Shown here: positions 9,456 through 21,234 of the stretch, in pieces
Layout of the letters: each line of letters begins with the position of its first letter
Position numbering within the stretch: position 1 is the first letter of the stretch
From: Tubulanus polymorphus
Taxonomy: Eukaryota > Nemertea > Palaeonemertea > Tubulaniformes > Tubulanidae
Direction of reading: 5' to 3'
Assembly (NCBI RefSeq): GCF_964204645.1
Contig: NC_134028.1
Span: 14,683,263 to 14,747,262, forward strand
Length of the DNA stretch: 64,000 nucleotides
Made by a program: the position numbers and the translations under genes
The notes under the pieces: model-generated
What the model was told of the DNA's origin: nothing
Seen by the model: the letters and a program-made list of their open reading frames with translations, nothing else
Databases searched by the model: none

Positions 9456-9802
9456 TAATTAAGATATATAGTTCTATATAAAGATCTCTTCTTGTGATTC
9501 TTTCACTTCTACGCCTTTTTCTATTGGATCGACTTCCATTGCTGTTGATATTAGTGGTAACTCTAGCTATCTAAAAGATATACTCAATATAAATATATTT
9601 AAAGGTTTCATATTTAGTAGCCTCAATAACAACAAAAACTGTACTTAAATTTAACTCGCGAACTGTAAACTCCGAATTATATCCGAAATGGGATAGATAT
9701 TATAACTGTATATGTGTGTCTGTTTGAGGGAGCGGTCTCTGGTTCAGTGTTAATGCGTCCTGGTATGTACTAGCGCATACGAAACTGCCAGTTATTTAAT
9801 TA
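9456..9802. other. No gene recognised
   Basis: AT-rich sequence of mixed character without long frames or a repeat matched elsewhere in the window. Confidence 0.4.
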
Positions 9803-9967
9803 GGGATCACTCATTTATTACGTTCGCATAAAATTTGAAATTTCCAACCCCCCTCCCCCTCTGTACGCAAAATCGGCCATTTTTTCATATACATTAAGCA
9901 TTACAATACGCAATTGCACTGACCCCCTCCCCCTCCCCTAATGCGTACGTAATGAATGAATGACCCC
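9803..9967. mobile_element. 165-bp MITE, TTA target duplication
   Basis: Ends GGGATCACTCATTTATTACGT and, inverted, GGGGTCATTCATTCATTACGT (each end differs by a few bases). Both inner sides carry C-rich tracts (CCCCCTCCCC). The flanks repeat TTA (9800-9802, 9968-9970), the target preference of PIF/Harbinger elements. Too short to code. Confidence 0.7.
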
Positions 9968-10290
9968 TTAACAAGCACCATCTGTCACCGTTTGCAGTAA
10001 ACGATCGTTAATAATTCCGCGCGTAAGTAGGCAACAGGTGTTTTTCAGTTTTACAGCGTTGTATGATATAATGTTAGATATCAACGGGTAGTATGAATAT
10101 GGCTCAATCCTTATCTCACTACTCTGTCTATCTAAGTGAGATTTAGTTTTTATTATGTCTTGCTTTTTGAGATTTATCTATATTAATCTATCGGACAGTA
10201 GTACTTATTTGCTTCCATTTTAATATGAAATTTTTTATTAAAATTGATTTTAGATGTTATTCATATTCATATATATGAATATTATAAGAG

Positions 10291-10410
10291 TAATAGGGAA
10301 TATGTTGTTTCATATCAAAGGTTGAAGGGGCGAGTGAGTAAAAAATGAAATTTCATTTTTTATGAGCTCGACCCTTCGACCTTTGGTATGAAACAACATA
10401 TTCCCTATTA
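10291..10410. repeat. 120-bp long palindrome (foldback)
   Basis: Starts TAATAGGGAATATGTTGTTT and ends with its complement; arms of nearly 60 bp meet with almost no loop at AATGAAATTTCATT. The arms differ at a few positions only (ATCAAAGGTTGAAGGGGCGAG versus the TCGACCCTTCGACC side). A single arm of the same family recurs at 11128-11185, at the other end of the ~0.7-kb repeat that follows, so the palindrome may be two element ends fused. Confidence 0.75.
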
Positions 10411-10411
10411 C

Positions 10412-11098
10412 TTCGGCGTACTTAACTATGATATTTTCCTCCAATAAACAACTTTGGTAGAATTGAATAAAATGATCTATCTTTATTGGTGATATCGTAT
10501 CATGGTGGTAGCCTACCGTTTACCGTTTGATGTTTCGTGTCATCATGAAAAGGTTTTAACTTTAGTAAAGGCGTTCCCGCACGATCGCATACGGGTTTCA
10601 GTCACGAGTAGGCTGCCGTTCCACTGCTCTAGAAATACGTATTCTGACGCTGAGAATTAATCCCAAATAATCCCATGGATACTGATAGTTGGAATAACAG
10701 TGATATCCAAACACTGTGATATTTATAAACCGGAGGTACATAATTTTATGTTTTTCTATTCAGAAAAGGCTGTTCCCGATTCTTTACTGCCAATGTCAAT
10801 GCGGACATATCGCTACGCGATTGTTTAACCCGCTCTCATCAACCAGATAATGAACGAGAAAAATGCGATCGAATAACTTTTTGGACCATTAAATCAGAAA
10901 TCTGGCGACGATATGTTGTGGGGAATAATTGAAACATTTTTTTTAGTCATTTTCAGCTGTTTCTAATGTTTTACGTGAACGGAGTGACAATTTGAATTTA
11001 CTATGAAAATGAGAAGAGACGGCGCTATTTTTTCGTACTACTATTTTCGATCCATTTTACTAGCATTGGCATGACGTCATAGACGTCAACCAATGCTA
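10412..11098. repeat. ~690-bp dispersed repeat A, copy 1
   Basis: Aligns along its length with 39543-40236. Shared landmarks are CGGCGTACTT, AATGATCTATCTTTATTGG, CATGGTGGTAGCCTACCG, GTTCCCGCACG and, at the right end, TAGCATTGG...CCAATGCTA, a small inverted repeat around TGACGTCATAGACG. No coding potential seen. Confidence 0.8.
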
Positions 11099-11127
11099 AT
11101 AAATTCGAGCGAGCGAGAATTTACTTT

Positions 11128-11185
11128 TATTTTTTACGAGCTCGACCCTTCGACCTTTGGTATGAAAGCCCATATTCCCAATAAC
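11128..11185. repeat. Solo arm of the 120-bp foldback family
   Basis: CGAGCTCGACCCTTCGACC and the following TTTGGTATGAAA match the right arm of the palindrome at 10291-10410. The element end is altered (AGCCCATATTCCC). Confidence 0.65.
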
Positions 11186-11189
11186 TTAC

Positions 11190-13204
11190 GTACCTTAAGT
11201 GGTCCCTTGAATTCTGTGATCGATCTCCAGCCACTGTGCTACTTGAATTGTTCTAATTTCTGAATGAACACTCTCTGTCTGTGTGATGGGTCTGTGTATG
11301 AGTCAGGGTACAGTATTGTGAATGAATCTATATCTACTTTTCGTTGTTATGTCATTGTTACGAGAGCGAGTGTATGCGTATAATAGGTGTTTTGTTTGTC
11401 TTTTATTACTAGCGTATTAAGTACCGGTTCACAAGGGCCAGTAGATAAGGTGCAGGACCAGTAGGTTTTTGAAGCCACTGGTCCCTTGGACCATTGGTTT
11501 ATTTTTCTTATTTCTAACCCCCTATAATGAGAAAGAGGGTTAGGTGAAATTTGGTTCAACCCCTTCAGTACCTTTTAACCTTTCCAGGAAACCAGTAAAA
11601 CACACAGAATAAACAGAGCCCTTTCCTCGAAGGGGGTCACTTTATTTTAGATTGCATCACGTAACGTTATGTTGTGACTCGAACCTTATTGCATTCGAAC
11701 GGTTCCTGGTGCTAGTAAACATCTAATAGATAGTGCTCCGGTAGGTTTTGTGAGAAAATTTCCAAGTTTAATGGTAAAACAAAAGGCAAAATGGCACCGA
11801 AGTGGACACTAACAGTAAGTGAAGTGGAATAATGATATTCAATTCAATTCAAATGGCGAGAATGGCTCTGATATGGCCTAAGTAGGCCTAGCGGGATAAT
11901 CTGTTAATGAAGGTATTGGTAAATACTGATAATAATTATTAAGCAATAATTCTTTTGATTCAGTAGGTCTAGGAATCCTAGGCCTAGTCACCTAGATACA
12001 TATAGGATTAGCAATTAGGATTTCATTGGAGGTAAATGATGCAAAATTGCTTCTTACTCCTTTCATGGACTGTTTCTGAAGAAGAGAAGAACACAAATGA
12101 CAGATTTCACCATTATCTGTGGAGTCTCAGGTACCCAGGGGTCACTCAGATCAAACATTATCCGATCAGTACGATATTGTTTTCGGTCAAGTTCTATCTT
12201 TCCTACCATATTTCTATGAAATATTTTGATCACATTAATTTCTTTTATCATCACTTCAATGAAAAGGAGTGTAGTGATCTATAACTGTATGGAAATTGGC
12301 TGTATTTTGAAGATTACTAATTTTCCAGGCTTCGATTCAAGAAATTTTCTGCGGTAATATCGAATTAACGATGGCCAACATTGGTCACATGACCACAATG
12401 CACCAAGTTCGGTGTATAGTTTTTAATCTAAATTGAGTAGTTTCTGAGTATTGTTAAGTTAACTGGAGACACTAGTTTCACCCAAAATAATCTCAGTATC
12501 TTACCATGTAAAATGGCCAGTACTGGAAGGGTTAAGTAATATTTCATTGCTATAATCACTTATCATGTCTTAATAAACATATGCTATATAAATTGTATTT
12601 TATTTGAAGAGTTTGCTGTAATTTGAGTTCGTTTCTCATTTTTTTTAGTTTTAGACCCCCACGTACGAACGTTGCCAACACCATCAGGAAGTGCGTTACA
12701 TATGGAAGCAGTGCTTGAAATATTTTCCAAAAAAAACCCCAAGAACCATATCTATTAAATGAGTAGCATCTTTTATTCGTGTTTTTATGAATATTTCCTT
12801 CATCTGAATCTGCCATCAAAGTGAACAAGTTATATTAAAAAATTATCAGTCGCGACTGATAGCATATGGGTATGCAACAATGTGTCCAATTCATGTAGCA
12901 TAAATTTTCTTCATGTTGACGAAGTCATTTCAAAGTCAATTAATAACTGTTCAAAATTTGGTGTACATGTGAGTCTATGTTGCACTGATCCCAGTTCAAT
13001 CATATTCCCATTAGTGCGGTCATGGTTGATTTTAACGGCTACCAATTCCTGTAAAATGAAGGATTAAAAGGAAAAATTAAATCTCAATGGCCATTCCAAG
13101 TTCACATGAGTACAAATGAGAGTGAACCATGGAGCTCACAAGCAACTGAGTCAATTTCCACTGAGTCATAGAAAAACTCGAATGACTTCAGGTGAAGAGA
13201 AGCG
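11190..13204. other. 2-kb gap, no supported gene
   Basis: Contains ATGGCACCGAAGTGG at 11791 followed by a donor-like GTAAGT, and an open stretch on the minus strand near 12560-12830. Neither shows a recognisable family or a convincing exon chain. No repeat from elsewhere in the window was matched except short AT words. Confidence 0.35.
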
Positions 13205-13632
13205 AACACGAAAATAGATAGGAGCCACAGTTTTTCTTAAAATAATAAAGACATTAAACAAGAAAAAGTTCCTTCAAATGACAATCTACTACGATCATCC
13301 GATAAAGTTTATTGCCACCTGGCTCTTTGAAAAGACAAGGAACCAGTCTTGCAATTCAATTCAATTGAGAATTTATTTTACAGAAAAGCGGTTTTTAAGT
13401 TTAAGATATCTAAACTGATAAATACAAATGTTCATACAGAGATTTTCAAATTGCCGCTATTGCAAGCACCCAATGAAAGTAAAAGAAAATTAAAATAAGT
13501 TTTCAAAAATGTGAAACTAAATGTTTTATTGTGAAATTTTAATTGTGTCAATAAAGAACGAATTGAATTGTCGACAGCAGTATGCCGCGTATGAATACCA
13601 ATTTCAAGCCTGTTCACGCACGCTCAACCAAG
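13205..13632. repeat. Dispersed repeat B, copy 1
   Basis: Matches 49835-50270: GCCACGATTTTTCTT-type start, ACGATCATCCGATAAAGTTT, GGAACCAGTCTT, CAAGCACCCAATGAAAGTAAAAG and the end GCATGAATACCAATTTCAAG. A short third piece is at 31190-31250. It abuts and truncates the integrase fragment to its right. Confidence 0.8.
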
Positions 13633-13639
13633 GCGGTTT

Positions 13640-14348
13640 AAATTTAGGTTCACCAAAATCATCTACAAGAAATGCTCCATATAAATTATTCCAAACAATC
13701 TCGGCATTTTCAGGTTTTCTATTCCAATAGATGAATGGTTAGAATTATTATAGTCTTTTATTAATTTTGATAAAACATCAATCCATTTAAAAGTATTATT
13801 TGCTGTAAAATTTTTCCACATTCTTGTTCTTAAATTACTATTAGATCTTTCAACAACTGCTGCTTTGTTATTCGATTTTGAACTAATGAATTATCAAATT
13901 CTTTCTATTATCACTTTTGTATTTGTTCAGGTTTCACTGAACCTGAAAGAAATTTTCTTAAAATTTTTGATGTTTGTACAGCATCTTTTCTGGATAGTGG
14001 GAAGCTCCATACATAACGACTAAAAATATCAATTATATTTAATATCCACCAATTATCATAAGTTTTAAGATTTTTAATATCAATTAAATCTCCCTGCTAT
14101 TGTTGATGTATATAACTTACCACAGTTTTACGGGTTTTATATTTTCTTTCAATTTTTTTAAGTGCTGTATATGTTGGTTGTTCTAATATAAATTTATTTA
14201 TATCTTTATGTTTAACTAAATTGTGTGGGATTATCTTATTTAATCTATCTTGTTTAATTTGTCGCCAAATATTTTCACAGAAGAAAAGACAACCGAACTC
14301 TCAGGATTATGATTTAAATTTCTTTAATATTGTTCTTTAGGATTCGGA
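13640..14348 (-). pseudogene. Second Polinton-like integrase, decayed and truncated
   Basis: Reading leftward there are NHNPESS, NQPTY-like and RKTVVSYIHQQ motifs, then QGDLIDIKNL (first Asp region) and NIIDIFSRYVWSF, parallel to the integrase at 5566-6761. The middle is broken by several stops and shifts (near 13890-13990). The distal motif NNSNHSSIG and a VWNNLYGAF stretch mark the start of the C-terminal part. Only a few residues of the tail (DDFGEPKFK) remain before repeat B takes over. Divergence from the first copy shows a separate insertion or old lineage. Confidence 0.7.
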
Positions 14349-14394
14349 GATTATTTATTCCCCATTTAGATATCATCAATATTAACTATATATT

Positions 14395-15862
14395 TTAATT
14401 TTGAATACTATCTAATTGAGAATCTTTTATATTCAATTGCGCATCAGAAATAATACAAATATGCATTTTATAATTGAGACCTCCTTTTTTCTTTTTAATG
14501 AATAATTGTATTCCATCTTTTGTATTTTGTAATTTTTTTCCAGAACCATGTAATAAGTTATTTTCAGTGGTTCTTAAATCTATCCATAATGCAAATTTAT
14601 CACCAGTATAATAATCAATTTGATTAATATTAAAATCTTCAGCTAATTTATTTTTTTCATTCATGATATATTTTTTTATTTCTACCAATTGATCTATCAT
14701 TCTCATTCCTTGACAAAATATTTTAATTTGCTGCACCTTCAATTGTTATTTTCTTACTTTGATATTTCAGGATTATAATAGTTATCAACTTTTATTGCAC
14801 CATTAGAATATATTGTGGTAAAAAATATTAATATACCTTTAAAAGATCTCCTTGGAAAATTGATATTTCCATTTATTATTTCATCACTTGCATTAATAGT
14901 TACAGTTTTAAATTTATCTATATAATCATATAATAATGAAAATTCTTGATTATATCGTGTTTGAATTATGTGAGCAATATTTTCAACAGTTACTGCATCA
15001 TATTCTTAAAATATATTTGATCATTTATAACCCATATCTTTATTAACACTAGATAAAAAAATCTAATTTAGGCTAAAAAAAATTGATACCTTGTTTCTCC
15101 GCTCTGCTGAGCTTAAATGTTGACCCGGCCGGCCGCCTATCTACCCTATACATTACTTTTTTTTAAATCGTGATCAATTTTACCATAACAGACCCGGTCG
15201 CTATAGAAATGAACTGTTTATAAATTTTATCATATTTTACAAAAATGACCCGGCCGCTGCGGAGAAACATGGTATCATTTTTGTTTAGCCTTAGAGGTGC
15301 AAAAGTTATTTCAAATATAATATCTTCTTGAATTGCATACTTACATAAAGGTGCATTATCAGTTATTAATTTAAAATCTAATGGAATTTTATATTTACTA
15401 CATAAATATTTTTCATTAAATAATCTACAGCATTAGTTACTATTGCGTTATTAGCTTTGATCTCAATTTATTTTGGTTTTTTGATGGGATACCTTGAAAT
15501 ATCATATTATTTCTATTCCCTTTTGTTAACCATAAATCTTTATAATGTGCAAATAAATTATAATCATCTAATGTAAACAGTTTCTGGACCAAATTCTATA
15601 CTTAATTTCTTAATTAAATTCTACCAACATTATCTACAACATAATTATTATCATGACCAGTTACTTCTATATTAGCTGCTAAATAAATACTATTTAAAAC
15701 ATAAAAAGTATTTTGATTTAATTTCGGAATTCTAACATATACAGTTTCATTAGGATTAATATTAGAAGGATTATGTGTAATTATGTGATGAGATCTTTCT
15801 GCTTTAATTGCATTAGAAATTCTAGAATTATTTGAAGGATCTATATATTTTCCATTCACCAT
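14395..15862 (-). pseudogene. Capsid-like protein gene of virus-like block 2, broken
   Basis: Starts MVNGKYIDPSNN with INPNETVYVRIPKL, FYVLNSIYLAANI and DNVGRI, an order typical of a widespread invertebrate element protein. A shifted frame continues with DDYNLFAHYKDLWL and NNMIFQGI. The last 115 aa (14395-14742) have FALWIDLRTTENN, LHGSGKKLQNT and ISDAQLNI. The length (~490 codons) and position next to the integrase suit a structural (jelly-roll capsid) protein of Polinton-like elements. That assignment is from family memory and is tentative. The gene has several frameshifts and stops and holds a 220-bp MITE. Confidence 0.5.
15071..15290. mobile_element. 220-bp MITE with TTA target duplication (Harbinger type)
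   Basis: Ends GGCTAAAAAAAATTGATACC and the inverted GGCTAAACAAAAATGATACC, then CTTGTTTCTCCG / CATGTTTCTCCG. The interior has GACCCGGCCGGCCGCC and repeated GACCCGG. TTA flanks both ends (15068-15070, 15291-15293). A second copy is at 20274-20471. It interrupts the capsid-like gene. Confidence 0.85.
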
Positions 15863-15907
15863 TCATTAAGAAAAAAAATTACTTTATTTATTTTTTATCA
15901 TATTTAC

Positions 15908-16262
15908 TTATCCAAAGATTATTGCACTTAAAACTGTAATTAAAAATATTATTATATTATCAGCAGCAAAACTAATAATACTTCCAGCAGATTTTAAAAT
16001 AAAACTAACAATTAGCGCTATAACTCCAGGTAAAGTTGCATCAGATTTTTTAGATACTTCCCGTATGTTGTATAGAATCATTATCATTCAGTGGTTAATC
16101 AGGTGGTTTAGGATTTGGTGTAGATTTTAAAGAATTTGATATAGCTAAACCAATTGTTTTAAATACCATAGTTACAGCTGTTAAAATTGAAAGAATTGTT
16201 ATACCTTCTAATTTAGATAATGATCTTATTCTATCTTTTAATGATATTTGAGAATTTGGTTT
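15908..16262 (-). pseudogene. Small hydrophobic protein of virus-like block 2
   Basis: Reads SLKDRIRSLSKLEGIT, then a hydrophobic run, then GVIALIVSFILKSAG and FAADNIIIFLITVLSAIIFG to a stop, so two or three membrane helices. A frame change near 16080 separates the halves. Same strand as the capsid-like gene, directly upstream of it. It resembles the small membrane or virion-associated proteins common in such elements; no specific function can be given. Confidence 0.45.
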
Positions 16263-17018
16263 TATATAATAAATCTTTAAAAATAACTTTTAATCCTTAA
16301 TCTTTTTCTTCCTTCTGAAATTCTATATTATATTTTTAAATCATCAATTTCTTTTTCTAAATATGCATTTCTTTTTCAATTTCTTCAATAACTTAATTAT
16401 CTCTTTCTAATTTTAATTGTTCTAATTCTTGGTTAAATTTAGATAATTCATCTTCTAAAGTTTTAATTTTATGATCTCTAATCAGTTTATTGTGCGCAAT
16501 TTTATCAGCTTCATTTCTTACACTTATTATTATTTCTCTAATTGCTTTACCAGAAAATATATCTAATCTTCTAATTCTTGATCTGTTGCATCATGTAATC
16601 CATTTAGAAAAAGTTTTTCAATTGGCACTTTATTTGATTCAGGTTTATTAGTTTTAGAGCTTATATTCTGGTTAGAAGTTGTTTCGGTTTCTAAATTTTC
16701 ATTATTTGAAATAATTCATCAATTCTTTGTTTGAATACAATATTATTTTGGTCTAATTCTTGTTTTGTAACATCAGTTATAACATCACTATAAATTATTC
16801 TTTTAATTCTAGATGGTTCTGAATTACTCAAAGTTGATTCTGCTAATATCTTATTTTGATTTTCATAAGAGATATTAATATAATAATTATCTTCCAAACG
16901 ATAATAATATTCACCATCAAAAAATTTCAATTGTGGTGCTAAATATTGCGCACCTATATCATTTATATTATACCCAGATTTTTCAAATATAGGTCTAAAA
17001 TGATGAATTAATTCATTA
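16263..17018 (-). pseudogene. Coiled-coil/acidic protein of virus-like block 2, cut by the Tigger-like element
   Basis: The stretch at 16691-16930 reads FFDGEYYYRLEDNYYINIS and SRIKRIIYSDVITDV. Below it come Glu/Lys/Leu-rich heptad-like pieces with several stops (16300-16690). Upstream the frame runs into 17020, where the Tigger-like element begins; possible continuation lies at 21235-21470. No family recognised. Confidence 0.35.
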
Positions 17019-18018
17019 TACAGTCAACCCCGCATAAGTCAACATGGAATTGGTCGATTCATCACTTGTCTCGTATAATTATTTTGGTCCCGATTTTTTC
17101 CTCTTTAAACCTTATCAAATTATGCTAATAACTCGTACTTCATAAGTCGTATTTTCATGTAAGTCGTATCAATTTTGGAAGGCAAATCTTCTGATTCCAT
17201 TCAAAATACCTCGTGTAAGTCATAGGCCGATATGCCCACAGCAGATAACATGAAAAACACTTTCGAGGAAAATACTGGCGCCTGGTGGAAAAATGGAGAA
17301 TGTTGTAATATATACATATAGGTGAATGGGACATAGAGGTTTGTGTATCTGGGGTTTTTACATGAAACTAGGGGTCCAGGGACACCATGGTCACTTTGGA
17401 TATAATTATAAGACTGGTGTATATTAAAGTTAGGCATACACCCCCAAAACGTCAGCTGCCATTAAGTAAATGTTGTATAACTTTTCACTACGTGTGTCAA
17501 TCCACGGGATATATATTTTCAATAATTTATCATTATCAAATTTGCTGCCATTAGGAATGATAGGAAAGAATCAGCTGTGTCAATGTTTGCAGCACCCCCT
17601 TGTGGGAACGCATGTGGTCTTAGAACTTTGTAGTCAGGTGACAATTCTATGGGAATATGGTTTTCAGCGATATAGGATCTGCACTGTCAGCTCAGGATAT
17701 GACTGGGAACATGACGAACCATGCTGGAAACTGAGCGTCGTATATATCGTATTTTCACGGCTTATTCGTGGAATTCGTATAAAACCACGACTTATAAGGC
17801 GGGCATAGGTCGGCCTTGCGACGGGTTGCGACTGCCAGCGACGCCAGTCGCAATGAGTCGCACATGTTCTACTTTCTGCGACGTGACGCGACCGTTGCAA
17901 CCGATCTACGCGCCCTTGCGACTGGGAGCGACGCGATTTTTCCAGTAATACTGGGATTCGAACCCACAATCGCATTATTTGCGAGATGCGTTTTGAAGGC
18001 TGTGCAGTTGTTTGCAAA

Positions 18019-20002
18019 ATGGCGGCAGAGCAATGCCAATGGAGCGACGCAGACGAAGAACGATTAATCGAATTGTGGCAAGAGCGACCGTCCCTGTTTA
18101 ACACGGAATCAAAAGCTTATTGCGACCGCAATAAAAAAGAAAAAGATTTGTCTGAAATGGCATTTCTTTTAGAGAAATCTGGTAATTAATGAATAATGAG
18201 ACTCTTCCTCGCCTCTTACTATCTCCCCTCACCCGAACCTGCTGCCGTGGGACCCGGCCCAGCCTCGCTCATCATTCATCATAACAGTCTCTGCTGACAT
18301 GATGATATCGTTCGTCCACAGGCCAGGGGCTTTTAAACTGGTGCTCGGAATTAGCTGATTTTCCTTATAGGAGGCTTCGAACTCAATTCACCCGTCTAGT
18401 TAAGGAACCAGCATCTGGAAGTGAGAGAAAGAAACTAACACGCCGGCAGGAATGGCTTATCAACCAATTGAAATTATTAAGGACATATGTTAAACAACGA
18501 GAAACATCTTCATCATTTGAGGTACAAATTTATTACACCACAATCAATTAAAACACAAATACATCAAGAGAACCATAGTAACTTTGTAATGGAATCATAT
18601 TCGTTTTGCTACCAACTAAATCAACCAGGTTAAATCATTTCATCTTGCCAACTTACTGCCCCATCATCGCTGATAAGATAATTAGCCAATGTATCACGTT
18701 TTTCTTTTGGTTTTTAAGCCCGCGTAATTACTGCATGGTATTGGTCGTGAGGCAGTTGTCAAATTCCCCCTTTCTCTCCAGGTTCCTTCCTGAATAATCC
18801 CATTGTCTGTATCTTCTAAATCAAGGGTCCCTGGTATTGAGGCTATGTGGTCTCCACTTGATAATAGATAATTATGGAGGACACAAGCAGCTAACACTAA
18901 TTTATCGATCTTATCTGGTGAAAGATTGATTCTATTCAGAAATACTCTGAATCTCATCACAAAGATGCCAAAAGCATTTTCAACTACTCGCCTCGCCCTA
19001 GATGATCGATAGTTGAAGATTCGATCTCGTCGGGTCATACTTCGATGAGGATAGGGTTTCATGATATAGTCTTTCAAGGGAAAAGCGTCATCTGCTACAA
19101 CATGGTATGACATTTTTATATTTGAATTAGGAAGTTCTCTGCTAGCTGGAATTTCAGAAGACATTTTTGCAAAGCTTCAGCCAAAGAACAACCCTCAAAA
19201 ACACCACCATCGGATATTCTTCCGTTGCAACCCACATCAGCATAGATAAATCTATACTTAGCATCAACAAGACCGAGCAAAACGAGACTGAAAAAGTGTT
19301 TATAGTTATAATACACGGAGCCTGATTTCTTTGGAGCAGTGATTGCTATATGTTTACCATCGAGTGCTCCCAAAGTATTTGGAAAATTCCATTTGTCCCA
19401 AAATTCTCCTGCAATTTCCAACCAATCGTCTTCTGTTTGTGGAAGCTGGAAAAAATGACGTTTTGAAAACTAAATAAATGAAATTCATTTCATGTTTTTA
19501 GATCAGTAAAGATGATATACCGGTAACTGATGAGTTTGATGGTGACGATGGTGATGAAAATTTTGATCGCAGTGACGAGCAAAATGAATTTGATGAGGTC
19601 GAAGAGCCATCTGGGCGTAAATTGAAAACTCAAAATGCAGGACCAAACAAACGAAAAGATATCAAATCTTCCAAACGACAGGAAGAGCTGCTCGAAAAGT
19701 TATACGAAGACATCGCTAAACCCATTGAATTACCAGCTGAGGAACAGAAAGGGGAAGATGACCTATTCGGAGAATATATTGGGGCATGTCTTAAGAAATT
19801 TACGAACAAAAGAATTAAACTGCAGGTTATCAATAGAATTAATGAAGCTTTGAACGAAGGAGAAATTGCTCTATTAGATGCCGTGGAACATTCAAAATTA
19901 CCGTCGATGGCCAGTTATTACCATCAAGTACCTAATCCTTCACATCGATATACAGATATGATGATGAATGCTGAACCAACATATACTCCATTACAATTAT
20001 GA
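18019..20002 (+). CDS. Harbinger accessory DNA-binding protein (MADF-BESS), three exons
   Basis: Exon 1 (18019-18181) starts MAAEQCQWSDADEERLIELW and contains RPSLFN and YCDRN, a MADF (Myb/SANT-like) domain. Exon 2 (18371-18521) continues LRTQFTRLV, LTRRQEWLINQL. Exon 3 (19502-20002) is acidic, then has a BESS-like motif (DDLFGEYIGACLKKF) and stops after TYTPLQL. In Harbingers this protein binds element DNA and carries the transposase to the nucleus. Exon 2-3 phases agree; exon 1-2 are off by one base, so a nearby shift or alternative splice site is needed. The transposase exons lie on the other strand within intron 2. Confidence 0.75.
18694..19452 (-). pseudogene. PIF/Harbinger DDE transposase, N-terminus missing
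   Basis: Catalytic core in two overlapping frames. The first (19116-19452) has WNFPNTLGALDGKHIAI, then YYNYKHFFSLVLLGLVD and GRISDGGVF. The second (18694-19164) has VVADDAFPL, then RSSRARRVVENAFGI, and the C-terminal CVLHNYL. The three acidic residues (D in ALDGKH, D in ADDAFPL, E in VENAFG) are intact. The frames are separated by one base in an A-run near 19160. An acceptor-like TTTTTTCCAG precedes the core at ~19453, implying upstream exons that I could not place; ATGGCACCAAACAACC followed by GTATGT near 20950 might be a first exon. Confidence 0.85.
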
Positions 20003-20019
20003 CACGTATCTATGTATTA

Positions 20020-20194
20020 CAGTCGACCCCCGATACACCGCTCTCCCATATACTGCCATCCAGCCTACTGCTAGGTTTTCTCGATGTACATCTCTATACA
20101 AATACATAGTAAAACAGCCCCGATATACCGCCATACTCTCTATACCGCCAAAATCGTTCTGCACCGATGTGGGCGGTATATTGGGGGTTGACTG
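20020..20194. mobile_element. 175-bp Tigger-like MITE (TA duplication)
   Basis: Ends CAGTCGACCCCCGATACACCG and inverted CAGTCAACCCCCAATATACCG (one base beyond the core omitted); TA on both sides. Internal echoes of GATATACCGCC. It lies 17 bases after the MADF gene's stop. Confidence 0.8.
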
Positions 20195-20273
20195 TAAACA
20201 TATTTGATTATTATACAGTATGTTTACCGTAAGTTTATTTATTGTGATTATTGTACAGTATACCTTAGACCTA

Positions 20274-20471
20274 AGCTAAAAAAATTTGATACCTTGTTTC
20301 TCTGCTCTACTAGCTTAAAAGTTGACCTGGTCGGCCGCCTATCTACCCTATACATTGCTTTTTACCATAACAGACCCGGCCGCTATAGAAATGAACAGCC
20401 TACAAATTTTTATAATAATATTTCAGAGAAATGACCCGGCCATCGCGGAGAATGAGGTATCATTTTTAGCC
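20274..20471. mobile_element. Second copy of the GGCTAAAA...TTTAGCC MITE
   Basis: Same ends and GACCTGGTCGGCCGCC / GACCCGGCCGC interior as 15071-15290. The right end runs directly into dispersed repeat E, and no clean target duplication is seen. Confidence 0.75.
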
Positions 20472-20665
20472 CACTTGGGACTTTAGACGTAGACGGTATC
20501 CAGTTCTTTTGGGAAGTTTTGAAGACGCTTCAATGTAATGTCCTGATATTCGACTTACTCATGTATCTACCCTAGACAAATCTTCAGCCCAAAAACAGGC
20601 CCTGTCAGAATCAAGATGGCCGACTGGCCACTCGATAATGTTTTCCGTTCCATCTTTCGCGGGCA
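20465..20665. repeat. Dispersed repeat E, partial copy
   Basis: CACTTGGGACTTTAG, GGAAGTTTTGAAGACGCTT, TGTATCTACCCTAGACA and CAAGATGGCCGACTGGC match segments at 47985-48200, 59670-59900 and 62060-62165 plus 62657-62720. Confidence 0.7.
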
Positions 20666-21234
20666 CCTAACATTTTACGTAGCACGACTAAGAATTTCAA
20701 GTCGGACAAAGTTTAATGACTTAGTCTTATCTAAATCTCTACTAGGCCTACTTCTAAATAGCCTATCGATTTAGGATGACTGATTAGCCGTTGTGGATGG
20801 GATAAGAATCATTGCACTGAAAATAAAGGCATTAAAGCGTTCTGTTGATCGATCAGGCATTTTCCTTTTGTGAACCACTTTTCCCGGCTTAGGCCTAGTA
20901 ATTGACAGCGAGTACCCGAAAAAACATACCTTCTGGTTGTTTGGTGCCATTATTAAGTTCACTACCACATGATAAAAATTTCGTGTATCGCGTCGCAACC
21001 GACCTGCGCGCTCTTGCAACTGGCAGCAACTAGTCGCACACAGTCGCTGACAATCGCATCGCAACCGACTTGCGCGGCCACTTGCGACGCGACGATCGCG
21101 TCGCGTCGCATGGCCGACCTAGGCCCGCCTATAGATAACTTGTAAAAATACGATTTACACGTAACTTGTACAGCACGTAAGTAGTAGAAAACTCGTCAGC
21201 CCCGAGGGCTACGACTTATGCGGAGTTGACTGTA

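Larger units (their letters stand above)
17797..21130. mobile_element. PIF/Harbinger element with both genes
   Basis: Inverted ends AGGCGGGCATAGGTCGGCC and AGGCGGGCCTAGGTCGGCC, followed on both sides by subterminal clusters of GCGAC words. ATA at 17794-17796 and 21131-21133 is the probable 3-bp duplication, although one base of ambiguity exists. Inside are a leftward DDE transposase and a rightward MADF/BESS protein, the standard two-gene set, arranged to converge/overlap in the middle. Two MITEs and part of dispersed repeat E lie in its right third. Confidence 0.85.
17021..21232. mobile_element. Tigger/pogo-like element (TA duplication), carrying a nested Harbinger
   Basis: Left end CAGTCAACCCCGCATAAGTC and right end, inverted, CAGTCAACTCCGCATAAGTC. 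TA flanks each side (17019-17020, 21233-21234), the mariner/pogo signature. The interior outside the nested Harbinger is ~880 bp with repeated TAAGTCGTA words and no transposase, so it is non-autonomous. It lies between two parts of a virus-like block. Confidence 0.85.

Noticed and set aside
11791-11820. First coding exon (MAPKWTLT) with GTAAGT donor
   Set aside because: Too short, and no downstream exon could be linked to it.
19515-19560. CTGATGAG resembling a hammerhead ribozyme core
   Set aside because: No matching GAAA arm or stems; it is coding sequence of the acidic MADF-protein exon.
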